From: Rhodococcus sp. Leaf247
Lineage (GTDB): Bacteria > Actinomycetota > Actinomycetes > Mycobacteriales > Mycobacteriaceae
Length of the DNA: 64,000 nucleotides
Assembly: GCF_001426185.1 (NCBI RefSeq)
Contig: NZ_LMRP01000001.1
Coordinates: 784,765 to 848,764 of the forward strand
Direction: 5' to 3'
Shown: piece by piece, positions 1 to 7,248 of the stretch
Layout: every line of letters begins with the position of its first letter
Numbering within the stretch: position 1 is the stretch's first letter
Translations under genes and position numbers: made by a program
The notes under the pieces: model-generated
What the model was told of the DNA's origin: nothing
Database searches by the model: none
Seen by the model: the letters and a program-made list of their open reading frames with translations, nothing else

Positions 1-1035
1 GCGCTCGACGACGTCGGACATGTCGACACGGTCGAACACGTTCTCCGGAGCGTCCTCGCGTGCGAGGTCGACCAGGTCTCCCACCAGGGTCGACAGTTCT
101 TCGATCTGGGCGACGACGTCCACACGCAGGTCGGCCATGTCCTGCTCCGGGATGCGCGGTGCGCCGGGCTGTCCCGACGCGATGAGCAACTCCATGTTCG
201 TACGCAGCGAGGTCAGGGGCGTCCGCAGTTCGTGTCCGGCGTCCGCGACGAGGCGCGACTGGCGCGCCCTCGACTCGGCGAGCGCTCGCAGCATCGTGTT
301 GAAACTGTCGGTCAGTCGGGCGAGTTCGTCGTTGCCCGTCACCGGGATCGGGGTCAGGTCGTCCGTACGTGCCACGCGTTCGGCAGCGGCAGTCAGCCGA
401 CCGATGGGCCGAAGACCCGTCCGCCCCACAGCGGTCCCGGCGACTGCGGCCAGCACCACGCCGCATCCGCCGACGACGAAGAGCACCCAGGCGAGGCGGT
501 CGAGCACCTGCCCCGTCGGTGCCAGTCGCTGTGCGATGACCAAGGTGCTGCCGTCCTGGGTGCGCTCGGCGAGCACGCGCGCACCGGATGTGGTGCGCAG
601 CGACGAGTCCTCTTGCCCGATCGCCACAGTCATCTCCGGGTCGCCGATCGGCACCGTCGAACCGGGCGGCACGTACTTGGTCAGGTCCGGAAAGATGAGA
701 GCGACACTGACGTCCGTGCTGTAGAGCGTCGCCCCGGCGACGTAGCGGGGATCGAACGCGACGAGGTTCGTCTGGATCAGCGCGGACGCGCGCGTCCGAA
801 GTTGGTTGTCGACGTCGCCGTACAGCGCGCGGGACACCACGGCGTAGGCAGCGATGGCCATGACCGCCACCGCGATGGCCACCACCGACGCAGCCAACAA
901 CGTCACCCGCCACCGGAGCGACACCGACCGCGTCAGCGGCATGGGCGGACGCATCTGCCCTCTCACGTCGAGCGGCTCCGCCTGCGTACCGACACCGTTG
1001 CGGGCAGTCGAGCGCCCGAACGGAGCAAGATTCAC
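1..1035 (-). CDS. mprB: MprB-like sensor histidine kinase, 3' end cut by the window
   Basis: Membrane sensor kinase that would phosphorylate the MprA-like regulator encoded just upstream; the pair controls envelope-stress genes in mycobacteria. The first 345 residues are present. There is a membrane segment at about 44-66, an extracytoplasmic sensor loop, a second membrane segment at 182-204, a HAMP region at 205-260, and a dimerization/phosphoacceptor box with His268 in [16 protein letters not shown], a near-exact match to mycobacterial MprB. The ATP-binding domain lies beyond the left edge. The GTG start overlaps the mprA stop by 3 bases (GTGA), showing translational coupling. Upstream GTG or ATG codons are not needed to explain the protein. 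The truncation is only the window edge. Confidence 0.93.
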   Translation of the reverse strand, partial: MNLAPFGRSTARNGVGTQAEPLDVRGQMRPPMPLTRSVSLRWRVTLLAASVVAIAVAVMAIAAYAVVSRALYGDVDNQLRTRASALIQTNLVAFDPRYVAGATLYSTDVSVALIFPDLTKYVPPGSTVPIGDPEMTVAIGQEDSSLRTTSGARVLAERTQDGSTLVIAQRLAPTGQVLDRLAWVLFVVGGCGVVLAAVAGTAVGRTGLRPIGRLTAAAERVARTDDLTPIPVTGNDELARLTDSFNTMLRALAESRARQSRLVADAGHELRTPLTSLRTNMELLIASGQPGAPRIPEQDMADLRVDVVAQIEELSTLVGDLVDLAREDAPENVFDRVDMSDVVER

Positions 1036-1718
1036 GGTGCCGTTTCCCTCAGCACGTACCCGACGCCCCGGACGGTGTGGATGAGCCTGATCTCGCCGTC
1101 CGCCTCGGTCTTGCGACGCAGGTAGCCGACGTAGACCTCGAGGGCGTTGCCGGACGTCGGGAAGTCGTACCCCCAGACCTCCTCCAGGATGCGGCTGCGG
1201 CTGAGCACACGACGCGGATTGGCCAGAAGCATCTCGAGCAGCGAGAACTCCGTCCGCGTGAGGCTGATGGGCCGCTCGCCTCGGTGAACCTCGCGGGTGA
1301 CCGGATCCAGGGACAGATCGGCGAACGACATCACCTCGCTGTCCGGGCCCAGTTCACCCCCGGTGCGGCGCAGCAACGCGCGCAGACGGGCGAGCAGTTC
1401 CTCCAACGCGAACGGCTTGGGCAGGTAGTCGTCGGCCCCGGCATCGAGACCGGCGACGCGCTCGGACACCGAATCGCGAGCCGTCAGCACCAGGATGGGC
1501 AGATCGTCGCCCGTGCTCCGCAGCCGCCGGCACACCTCGAGCCCGTCCAGACGCGGCATCATGACGTCCAGTACCAACGCGTCCGGCCGCTCGGCGGCCA
1601 CTTTCTCGAGTGCATCGAGGCCGTCTGTGGCCAGGTCGACGGTGTATCCGTTGAAGGTGAGGGACCGGCGCAGGGATTCACGGACGGCACGATCGTCGTC
1701 GGTCACCAGAACTCGCAT
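1032..1718 (-). CDS. mprA: MprA-like response regulator (OmpR/PhoB family)
   Basis: Cytoplasmic DNA-binding response regulator, 228 residues. The receiver domain (1-115) has acidic residues Asp7-Asp9, phosphoacceptor Asp51 in [11 protein letters not shown], and the PKPF lysine near residue 101. The C-terminal winged helix (about 130-228) ends in [13 protein letters not shown]. Similarity to M. tuberculosis MprA as I remember it is very high along the whole length, which fixes the start at MRVLV. A longer in-frame start at 1763 would translate through the MprA box and is rejected. It is first in the mprA-mprB operon and is probably autoregulated through the direct repeats at 1741-1759. Confidence 0.95.
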   Translation of the reverse strand: MRVLVTDDDRAVRESLRRSLTFNGYTVDLATDGLDALEKVAAERPDALVLDVMMPRLDGLEVCRRLRSTGDDLPILVLTARDSVSERVAGLDAGADDYLPKPFALEELLARLRALLRRTGGELGPDSEVMSFADLSLDPVTREVHRGERPISLTRTEFSLLEMLLANPRRVLSRSRILEEVWGYDFPTSGNALEVYVGYLRRKTEADGEIRLIHTVRGVGYVLRETAP

Positions 1719-1740
1719 GGACCCAGTGTCACCCCGGTGA

Positions 1741-1759
1741 CTGAGACGGTGCTGAGAGG
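1741..1759 (-). promoter_or_regulatory. MprA box (autoregulatory site)
   Basis: On the minus strand, two 8-base direct repeats, CCTCTCAG and CGTCTCAG, are separated by CAC. They differ at one position and end 23 bases before the mprA start. This 8-3-8 layout is the architecture described for the MprA box of mycobacteria. The site is seen directly; binding by this MprA is inferred. Confidence 0.75.
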
Positions 1760-1775
1760 GCACGGGATCAGGCCG

Positions 1776-2939
1776 TCAGCGGCGACCGAACAATCCGTCG
1801 ACGAAGGCGACGGCGTCCGGCTGCGAGTCACGGAAGGTCTGGCTGTGGTCCCCCGGGTAGGTCTTGAAGGTCAGCGGCTCACCGTTCGCGGTCATCGCCG
1901 CGGCGAGCGACAGTGCCGACGGAGCGGGCACGTCGATGTCGCGCAGACCTTGTCCGATGAACACCGGCCGGTCGTAACCCGACGTCGGCACCCCCATGTA
2001 GTCGTTGAGCACGCCGTAGAGATTCGGGATCTGCGCCAACGGCCGCGAGAACATCTCCCCCAGCTTCAGCCCTGCCACCGCGTCGTGGAACGGCATGGCG
2101 CACATGGTCTCCGCCGTATCCACCCACTGCTTGCCGAGCGGGGTGAGGTACGAGTCGACATCGATCTCCGGGTGCGCGCTGCGCAGTCCCGCGAGGATGT
2201 AGAAGACGTAGGAGGTGAGGCCGTCGGGAATCGCGACGGGCGGGACACCCGGGCCCAGCGGAAGAAGCGCCAGTTCGATGTTGGCGGGGACGCCGGTCCC
2301 CACGGCGCCGAGGTAGTCGAGCGACTCTCCCCCGTACTCGGTGGCGTATCGCGCGGTGGTCACGGCAGCGCCACCTCCCTGCGACTGACCGATGGCCACC
2401 CACCGGTTCGACAGGGACGGGTACAGCGCCCGCGCTGCGGTCACACTGTCGACGACGCTGTGAGCCTGCACCTTGCCGTCGAGGTATGCCATGACGCCGG
2501 GTGTGCCCAGACCGACGTAGTCCGTGGCGACGATCGCGTACCCCTTCTGCAGCCACGTGGAGAGGTAGGGGAAGTCCCGTTCCGGGAGAGTGGGTCCTAC
2601 GACGGACGGCGCGCAATCGTCTCCGAGACCGGATGTGCCGTGCGCCCACGCGATGACCGGCCACCCACCCGCCGGCGCCTGGCCGGGCGGGAGGTAGACA
2701 CCGCCGGTGCTCAGCGCTGCCTCGTCGCGCGGCCCCACGGACCAGTAGGTGATGCGTGCTGCGTCGACGCTGCCGGGAATCGGCGCCGGTGATGCGGACG
2801 AGCTCACCAGCGTTCCAGGAGTCGTGCCGTCCGCGTGCGCGACACCGACGAGCGAGAATGCGAGGGACATCGAGGCGGTCATGGTCACGAGCGCACGCAC
2901 GAGGCGGCGGGAGCGGTTCGGCACGGCGTCACCGTACAA
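1776..2939 (-). CDS. Secreted lipase/esterase of the secretory lipase (LIP) family
   Basis: Alpha/beta-hydrolase of 387 residues that probably hydrolyses acylglycerols or other lipid esters outside the cell. An N-terminal signal peptide (RR-containing, hydrophobic about 14-34, cleavage near AHA-DG) directs export. The nucleophile elbow is GQSQG with Ser186. The probable acid is Asp334 or Asp336 in LRDIDVPA, and the histidine is His365 in PGDHSQ. It lies upstream of mprA on the same strand with a 57-base gap that holds the MprA box, so it is probably a separate unit. A second member of the family lies at 15982. The start could also be the GTG at residue 6. Confidence 0.85.
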   Translation of the reverse strand: MYGDAVPNRSRRLVRALVTMTASMSLAFSLVGVAHADGTTPGTLVSSSASPAPIPGSVDAARITYWSVGPRDEAALSTGGVYLPPGQAPAGGWPVIAWAHGTSGLGDDCAPSVVGPTLPERDFPYLSTWLQKGYAIVATDYVGLGTPGVMAYLDGKVQAHSVVDSVTAARALYPSLSNRWVAIGQSQGGGAAVTTARYATEYGGESLDYLGAVGTGVPANIELALLPLGPGVPPVAIPDGLTSYVFYILAGLRSAHPEIDVDSYLTPLGKQWVDTAETMCAMPFHDAVAGLKLGEMFSRPLAQIPNLYGVLNDYMGVPTSGYDRPVFIGQGLRDIDVPAPSALSLAAAMTANGEPLTFKTYPGDHSQTFRDSQPDAVAFVDGLFGRR

Positions 2940-2974
2940 CCCGCATCCGACGGACGTGCGTCGTTCTCGACCAC

Positions 2975-2990
2975 TAGAACATACGTTCGA
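2975..2990. promoter_or_regulatory. LexA-type SOS box
   Basis: TAGAACATACGTTCGA matches the mycobacterial/rhodococcal SOS box TCGAAC-N4-GTTCGA at 11 of 12 defined positions, the only deviation being A at position 2. It sits just upstream of the -10 element TACGAT (2998-3003) of the small gene to its right. It is also 36 bases upstream of the divergent lipase start, so control of either gene is possible; position favours the small gene. Confidence 0.72.
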
Positions 2991-3010
2991 ACACGGCTAC
3001 GATGAGTGCC

Positions 3011-3250
3011 ATGGACGACTCGGGTAGAACGCAGAGCGCGGTGAACGACAAGGTCCTCGAGCTGCGCGCGGTCGCCGACGAGCTCAGAGAACTCGACGAT
3101 CATCGTGTCGCACTGGGAGACAGACTGGTCGACCTCGAACACTGGTTCCGACGCGTCGGCTGCGCGGAACTGTCGGATCACGCACTCGACGTCTTCGTCT
3201 CGCGGTACGTGGGCCGGGTCTTCGAGCTGGCCGACGGTATGCGGGAGTAA
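3011..3250 (+). CDS. Small coiled-coil protein, probably SOS-inducible; function unknown
   Basis: A 79-residue acidic protein with no signal peptide, membrane segment or recognised domain. Residues about 11-45 form a heptad-like amphipathic helix rich in Leu, Glu and Arg (KVLELRAVADELRELDD), followed by a second helical part around residues 50-78. Start choice: the ATG at 3011 lies 7 bases after a TACGAT hexamer (2998-3003), so an mRNA starting at or next to this ATG is expected. The in-frame ATG at 3002 would overlap the -10 element. The LexA-type box at 2975-2990 covers the -35 region, so repression by LexA and induction by DNA damage are inferred. The family is not recognised. Confidence 0.7.
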   Translation: MDDSGRTQSAVNDKVLELRAVADELRELDDHRVALGDRLVDLEHWFRRVGCAELSDHALDVFVSRYVGRVFELADGMRE

Positions 3251-3360
3251 CAGTTACCCGTCTACACGGATAGAAGTGACGTGCGTCGCCCGGTCCGGCG
3301 AGACGTGGGGTGCCCCTCACTTCGGTGAAAACGGACCTTCTGCGGGGAATCATGGTGTCA

Positions 3361-3419
3361 GCGAGATCCGTTCTCGCCAGTGCGGTTCAGGGGGATCCGC
3401 ACTCGCTCGATGTGGAGGT
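3361..3419 (+). promoter_or_regulatory. Structured leader and strong ribosome-binding site of the 37-residue ORF
   Basis: Two hairpins precede the ORF. One is GCGAGA / TCTCGC at 3361-3377 with a 5-base loop. The other is AGTGCGG / CCGCACT at 3379-3403 with an 11-base loop. A perfect Shine-Dalgarno GGAGGT follows at 3414-3419, six bases before the ATG. I do not recognise a known riboswitch class. From 3251 to 3360 I see no gene. Confidence 0.5.
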
Positions 3420-3425
3420 AACACC

Positions 3426-3539
3426 ATGATCGCTTTGACTCTCGTCGGTGTCGCAGCACTGGCCGTCGCACTGCTGTCCGGGGGCCGCGACCTCGACTTC
3501 GCGGGCCGACAGACGTCGTACAGCTACCGCGCACGCTGA
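3426..3539 (+). CDS. 37-residue single-pass membrane peptide
   Basis: Small ORF starting MIALTLVGVAALAVALLSGG. Residues 2-18 form one hydrophobic helix, followed by a polar, Arg-rich tail ending SYRAR. A GGAGGT ribosome-binding site with 6-base spacing and a following 13-bp inverted repeat give a complete small transcription unit, which supports real expression. The product would sit in the cytoplasmic membrane. No function can be assigned. It is convergent with the glycoside hydrolase gene, with the terminator between them. Confidence 0.62.
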   Translation: MIALTLVGVAALAVALLSGGRDLDFAGRQTSYSYRAR

Positions 3540-3552
3540 CGTTCCACAGATT

Positions 3553-3593
3553 CGACAGCAGCACCTCGTCCGATGGGCGGGGTGCTGCTGTCG
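3553..3593. terminator. Bidirectional hairpin terminator
   Basis: A perfect 13-bp inverted repeat (CGACAGCAGCACC / GGTGCTGCTGTCG) with a 15-base loop lies between the small membrane peptide gene and the convergent glycoside hydrolase gene. It has no T-run, as is usual in high-GC actinobacteria. Confidence 0.7.
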
Positions 3594-3600
3594 TGGTACG

Positions 3601-4749
3601 TCAGGACGTCGAGTGCTCCGCCGTGAACTCGGTGATCCGGGAAAGGGCCGGCTTCGGAGTGAAGTCTCGTTCGACGATGCCGAAATTCTGCTCGGTGTCG
3701 CCGAGGTCGGTGCCCGAGTCACGGATGCTGTAGACGTAGGCGGGGCCCAACCAGTCGTTGCCGAGTAGAGCATTCATCATGATCGCGATCGATTCGGCCT
3801 GCCCGTCGGCAGACATCGCGTTCGCGTTCGTCCCTGTGGGCGCACCGATCTCGGTGATCCAGATCTGCTTCTCCCCGTCACCGGCCCCGGCCATGATGTC
3901 GTGCATGGGCCACATCGCCATCGCCGTGTTCCACTGCGCCGTCGACAGATCGTTCGGCAGGAACGGCCACGTGTAGGGATGCACGTTGAACGCGTCGAAG
4001 TATCGGTTGGCACCCAGCGAGTTCATCTGCGTCAGAAACGTCTTGGGTGAGATGTTGATCCCGTTGTCCACAGCGGGGGCCATTCCGCCGGACAGCACCA
4101 GGGCCTCGGGCTGCACAGCCTTGATGGCCCGGTAGGTCGCCCGGAGCATCAGCGCGTACACCGTGGGATCGGGCCTCGGCGCGAAGTACGTGGTGATGTT
4201 CGGCTCGTTCCACACCTCCCACAACGAAATTCGGTCGCGGTACCTTTCCGCGGCGAGTGCCCCGAACGCTGCGAACGCGTCCGGGCTCGCCGGTCGCGCG
4301 TACGGCTGATCGACCGCCGTCGCCACTCGCGCCCACGGTGGGGCGTAGGTGACGATCGCGTACGGGCACATACCTCGCGCGACGATGGCGTCGACGATGC
4401 GATCGGTCGACGCCCAGTCCCGCCGACCGGGCCGCGGCTCCACCACCGACCAGTCGATGTCGATCCGTACCGAGAACATCCCGGCGTCACGCGCGATATC
4501 CAGTTCGCTGCCCAGATCCTCGTCCGAGAGGAAGCCGAACGATCCACCGGGAGAACCGCCCACCCGGACGCCGTCCGACTCCGCGACGCACCGCGGCACC
4601 TCGCCCGACGGAGCGCCGGACGCCGGTATCGGCACACCGACGAGAACGAGAAGGACGGCGGCTCCCGACAGGGAGCACCGCCGGAGAAACTCGGCACCGG
4701 GTCTGCGCCGAGTCGACCTCGGACGAGAAACAGACCGATCGGTGATCAC
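3601..4749 (-). CDS. Secreted clan GH-A glycoside hydrolase (GH39/GH5-like)
   Basis: An exported 382-residue enzyme with a basic N-terminus and hydrophobic signal segment (about 25-45, cleavage near ASG-AP), then a TIM-barrel glycosidase. The proton donor is probably Glu182 in WEVWNEPN and the nucleophile Glu300 in WITEIGAPT, the paired signatures of clan GH-A. The family includes xylosidases, cellulases and the Pseudomonas exopolysaccharide hydrolase PslG. It is transcribed away from, but lies directly beside, the exopolysaccharide locus. A role in trimming or releasing that polymer is therefore likely but inferred. Substrate specificity cannot be read from sequence. Confidence 0.82.
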   Translation of the reverse strand: MITDRSVSRPRSTRRRPGAEFLRRCSLSGAAVLLVLVGVPIPASGAPSGEVPRCVAESDGVRVGGSPGGSFGFLSDEDLGSELDIARDAGMFSVRIDIDWSVVEPRPGRRDWASTDRIVDAIVARGMCPYAIVTYAPPWARVATAVDQPYARPASPDAFAAFGALAAERYRDRISLWEVWNEPNITTYFAPRPDPTVYALMLRATYRAIKAVQPEALVLSGGMAPAVDNGINISPKTFLTQMNSLGANRYFDAFNVHPYTWPFLPNDLSTAQWNTAMAMWPMHDIMAGAGDGEKQIWITEIGAPTGTNANAMSADGQAESIAIMMNALLGNDWLGPAYVYSIRDSGTDLGDTEQNFGIVERDFTPKPALSRITEFTAEHSTS

Positions 4750-4860
4750 CGGCCAAGGCTAACAGCGGGGGCCGCATGGGGCGTACCAGCGAAAACGGAC
4801 ACCGGAAAGGCTCCGAATTCCACGATTCGCCACATCGCTCGAACACGAAGACACCTGCAT

Positions 4861-4866
4861 TAGTAT
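4861..4866 (+). promoter_or_regulatory. -10 element of the GAF gene, leaderless start
   Basis: TAGTAT lies 7 bases before the ATG at 4874, so transcription would begin at or within a base of the start codon. I see no Shine-Dalgarno sequence. Confidence 0.5.
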
Positions 4867-4873
4867 CGGCGAA

Positions 4874-5593
4874 ATGACGACGGGAAACGACGGCTTCGAT
4901 GCCCGCCTGAACGAGGTTCTGGAACAGCAGGCTGTGCGGGTGGGCGAAACGGTGCCCGCCTATGTCCGGCGTGCCGTCGTGACACGCCTGGTGAAGGAAC
5001 TCGCCGAGGCCGACGACACCGATCTGGGCCATCTGCTCAAACGCCTCGAGGCGACAGCTGATCCCGTGCCCGATACTCCTGCCTCCACGCCGCCGGCAGC
5101 ATCCGAGCAACCGTCGATCGTCACCGATCCCGATCGTGTTCGCGCTGTCGAGGCCACCGGGCTTCTCGACACCCCGTCCGAACCGGCCTACGACCGCATC
5201 GTCGCCATGGCTGCCGATGCGCTGTCGGTGCCGGGTGCCGCGATCTCGCTGATCGACAAGGACCGCCAGTTCATCAAGAGTGCACTCGGTTTCGGACCCG
5301 AGGAGGAGCGGCCGCGGGCCATCCCTCTCGAGGCCGGCATGTGCCAGCACACCGTGGCGAAGGGCGAACCACTGCTGGTGGAGGACGCCCGCCTCGACGA
5401 GAAGTTCAGGAATCACCCCGGCGTCGTGGACAAGACCTTCATCTCCTACCTCGGCATCCCCTTGGTCGACGACGGCGGTCACGCGGTGGGCACGCTGTGC
5501 GTCTGGGACGCCGAACCACGTCAGTGGACGACGGGGCACGTACAGGTACTCAAGGACATTGCGTGGATGGTTCGCGAGCGAATCTTCGAGTGA
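4874..5593 (+). CDS. GAF-domain sensory protein
   Basis: A 239-residue soluble protein. Residues 1-65 form a helical N-terminus (EVLEQQAVRVGETVPAYVRRAV). A Pro/Ala linker spans about 65-90. A GAF domain covers about 90-236, with the typical GAAISLIDKDRQFIKS, GMCQHTV and SYLGIPLVDDGGHAVGTLCV blocks. GAF domains bind small ligands or chromophores, and no output domain is attached. It stands alone between the divergent hydrolase gene and the exopolysaccharide operon in the operon's direction, 160 bases before it. It may act as a regulator of that locus, but this rests only on position. Confidence 0.8.
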   Translation: MTTGNDGFDARLNEVLEQQAVRVGETVPAYVRRAVVTRLVKELAEADDTDLGHLLKRLEATADPVPDTPASTPPAASEQPSIVTDPDRVRAVEATGLLDTPSEPAYDRIVAMAADALSVPGAAISLIDKDRQFIKSALGFGPEEERPRAIPLEAGMCQHTVAKGEPLLVEDARLDEKFRNHPGVVDKTFISYLGIPLVDDGGHAVGTLCVWDAEPRQWTTGHVQVLKDIAWMVRERIFE

Positions 5594-5670
5594 GCGAACC
5601 ATTCCGGGCGTGATCTACATTTCTGCGTCGATTCTCTGTCTATCGGTCGCTTTTCCGTAATGGCGCCGTG

Positions 5671-5709
5671 ACCATTCTGAGAAGACAACTCCGAAGAATG
5701 GTCTAGTGT
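5671..5709 (+). promoter_or_regulatory. Promoter and dyad operator of the exopolysaccharide operon
   Basis: An exact 8-bp inverted repeat, ACCATTCT (5671-5678) and AGAATGGT (5695-5702), brackets a 16-base spacer that contains the expected -35 region. It is followed at once by -10 candidate TAGTGT (5704-5709). A further ACCATTC occurs at 5598-5604. The geometry is that of a repressor or activator site. The regulator is unknown. Confidence 0.55.
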
Positions 5710-5753
5710 TGATCTCGGTCGGTCAACCACTAGGTCCGTACGGAGTGAATCCT

Positions 5754-7235
5754 GTGTCAGAAACACTGGAATCGCGAGATACGTTGCAGCGCAACGCCCC
5801 TGCCACGAGGGTGTCCAAGGAACGTGGATTAGCGGACCGTCTTCGCGTCGATCCTGCACACACGATGGTCACCATCGCAGCGGATGCGACGGCGGCGATC
5901 GTGGCTGTCGCCGTGGCGAGATTGTGGCCCGGATCGGGCGACATCGATTACGGCTGGGTGCCGTGGCTGTTCGTGCCACTGGTCCTGCTCATCCTGGCGT
6001 CCCGCTCGCTCTACCGGCGCGGCCTCCGACGGAACTTCCTCGACGAGATCGGTCCCGTCGAGACGTCCGTCGCGATGGCCACTCTGCTGGTCCTGACGAT
6101 CCTGCTGGTCGTGGGCACCGAGTACCGGCCCGGCCTCTTCATGGTCCGCGTGTGGATCGCCGCGGGCATCCTGGTGGCGGTGGCTCGCTTCCTGCGGACC
6201 ACGATCCAGCGCTACCTCCGCGTGAACCACAAGTCGGCGGCTCCGACACTCATCATCGGCGGCGGCCCGATCGCGCACCAACTGGCGTCACGCATGCATC
6301 AGTTCCCCGAGTACGGTCTCGACCCCGTCGGCGTGCTCGACAAGGCCCCTGCGATCGATCCGGAGCCGGACACTCCCGAGGCGCTGGCCGTCCCCTACAT
6401 GGGCAATCCCGCGCAGCTGGCGCAGGCCATCGAGCAGACGGGCGCCGAGGAGCTCGTCATCGGATTCTCCGACGTTCCGACCGAGAGTCTGGTCAAGGCC
6501 ATCCGTACTGCCCACTCGAACGGCATGCGCGTCTGGTTGGTTCCGCGCTTGTTCGACACCGTCGGCGTGCGCACCCGCGTCGAGCATCTCGGCGGACTTC
6601 CCCTGATGGTGTTGCCGCACACCGACCCCAAGGGATGGCAGTTCTTCGTCAAGGGCGTCATGGACAGGGTCCTCGCGGGCCTGGGCGTCCTGGTGCTCTC
6701 GCCGGTGTTCCTCATCCTGGCGCTGCTGGTCAAGACCAGCTCGCCCGGCCCGATCTTCTTCTCCCAGGACCGAGTGGGCCGCGACGGAAAGACGTTCGGC
6801 TGCCTCAAGTTCCGGTCGATGCGTCCGCCTCGCGCGTCCGACGCCGAGTTCGCGCGCGTCGAGGGTTCTGCGCCCGGAGGTGTCGAAGGCGTCGACCGTC
6901 GTACCCGCATCGGCAAGCTCATGCGCCAGACCTCGCTCGACGAGTTGCCCCAGTTGCTCAACGTCGTCCGCGGCGACATGAGCCTGGTCGGGCCGCGACC
7001 GGAGCGACCGCACTACGTCGACCTGTTCGAGATGCAGATCCGACGCTACGGCGAACGCCACCGCGTCAAGGCCGGCGTCACCGGGTGGGCTCAGGTACAC
7101 GGTCTCCGCGGCCAGACGTCCATCGCCGATCGCGCCGAGTGGGACAACTACTACATCGAGAACTGGTCTCTGGCACTCGACGTGAAGATCCTCTTCCTCA
7201 CGATCGCCGCCGTGCTCAAGAAGGCCGAAGACTGA
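5754..7235 (+). CDS. Polyprenyl-phosphate sugar-1-phosphate transferase (initiating enzyme)
   Basis: A 493-residue membrane enzyme of the WbaP/CpsE type. It loads the first sugar phosphate onto undecaprenyl phosphate and so starts repeat-unit assembly. Four to five membrane segments lie within about residues 30-140. A Rossmann-like CoA-binding-type domain (IIGGGPIAHQLAS) spans about 160-280. The C-terminal sugar-transferase domain has a membrane anchor and the signatures GPIFFSQDRVGRDGKTFGCLKFRSMR, QTSLDELPQLLNV and GLRGQT. The GTG at 5754 is chosen because GGAG lies 8 bases upstream; the ATG-like codon at 5706 would overlap the -10 element. First gene of the operon. Confidence 0.88.
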   Translation: MSETLESRDTLQRNAPATRVSKERGLADRLRVDPAHTMVTIAADATAAIVAVAVARLWPGSGDIDYGWVPWLFVPLVLLILASRSLYRRGLRRNFLDEIGPVETSVAMATLLVLTILLVVGTEYRPGLFMVRVWIAAGILVAVARFLRTTIQRYLRVNHKSAAPTLIIGGGPIAHQLASRMHQFPEYGLDPVGVLDKAPAIDPEPDTPEALAVPYMGNPAQLAQAIEQTGAEELVIGFSDVPTESLVKAIRTAHSNGMRVWLVPRLFDTVGVRTRVEHLGGLPLMVLPHTDPKGWQFFVKGVMDRVLAGLGVLVLSPVFLILALLVKTSSPGPIFFSQDRVGRDGKTFGCLKFRSMRPPRASDAEFARVEGSAPGGVEGVDRRTRIGKLMRQTSLDELPQLLNVVRGDMSLVGPRPERPHYVDLFEMQIRRYGERHRVKAGVTGWAQVHGLRGQTSIADRAEWDNYYIENWSLALDVKILFLTIAAVLKKAED

Positions 7236-7248
7236 CGGTGGTGCCCCG

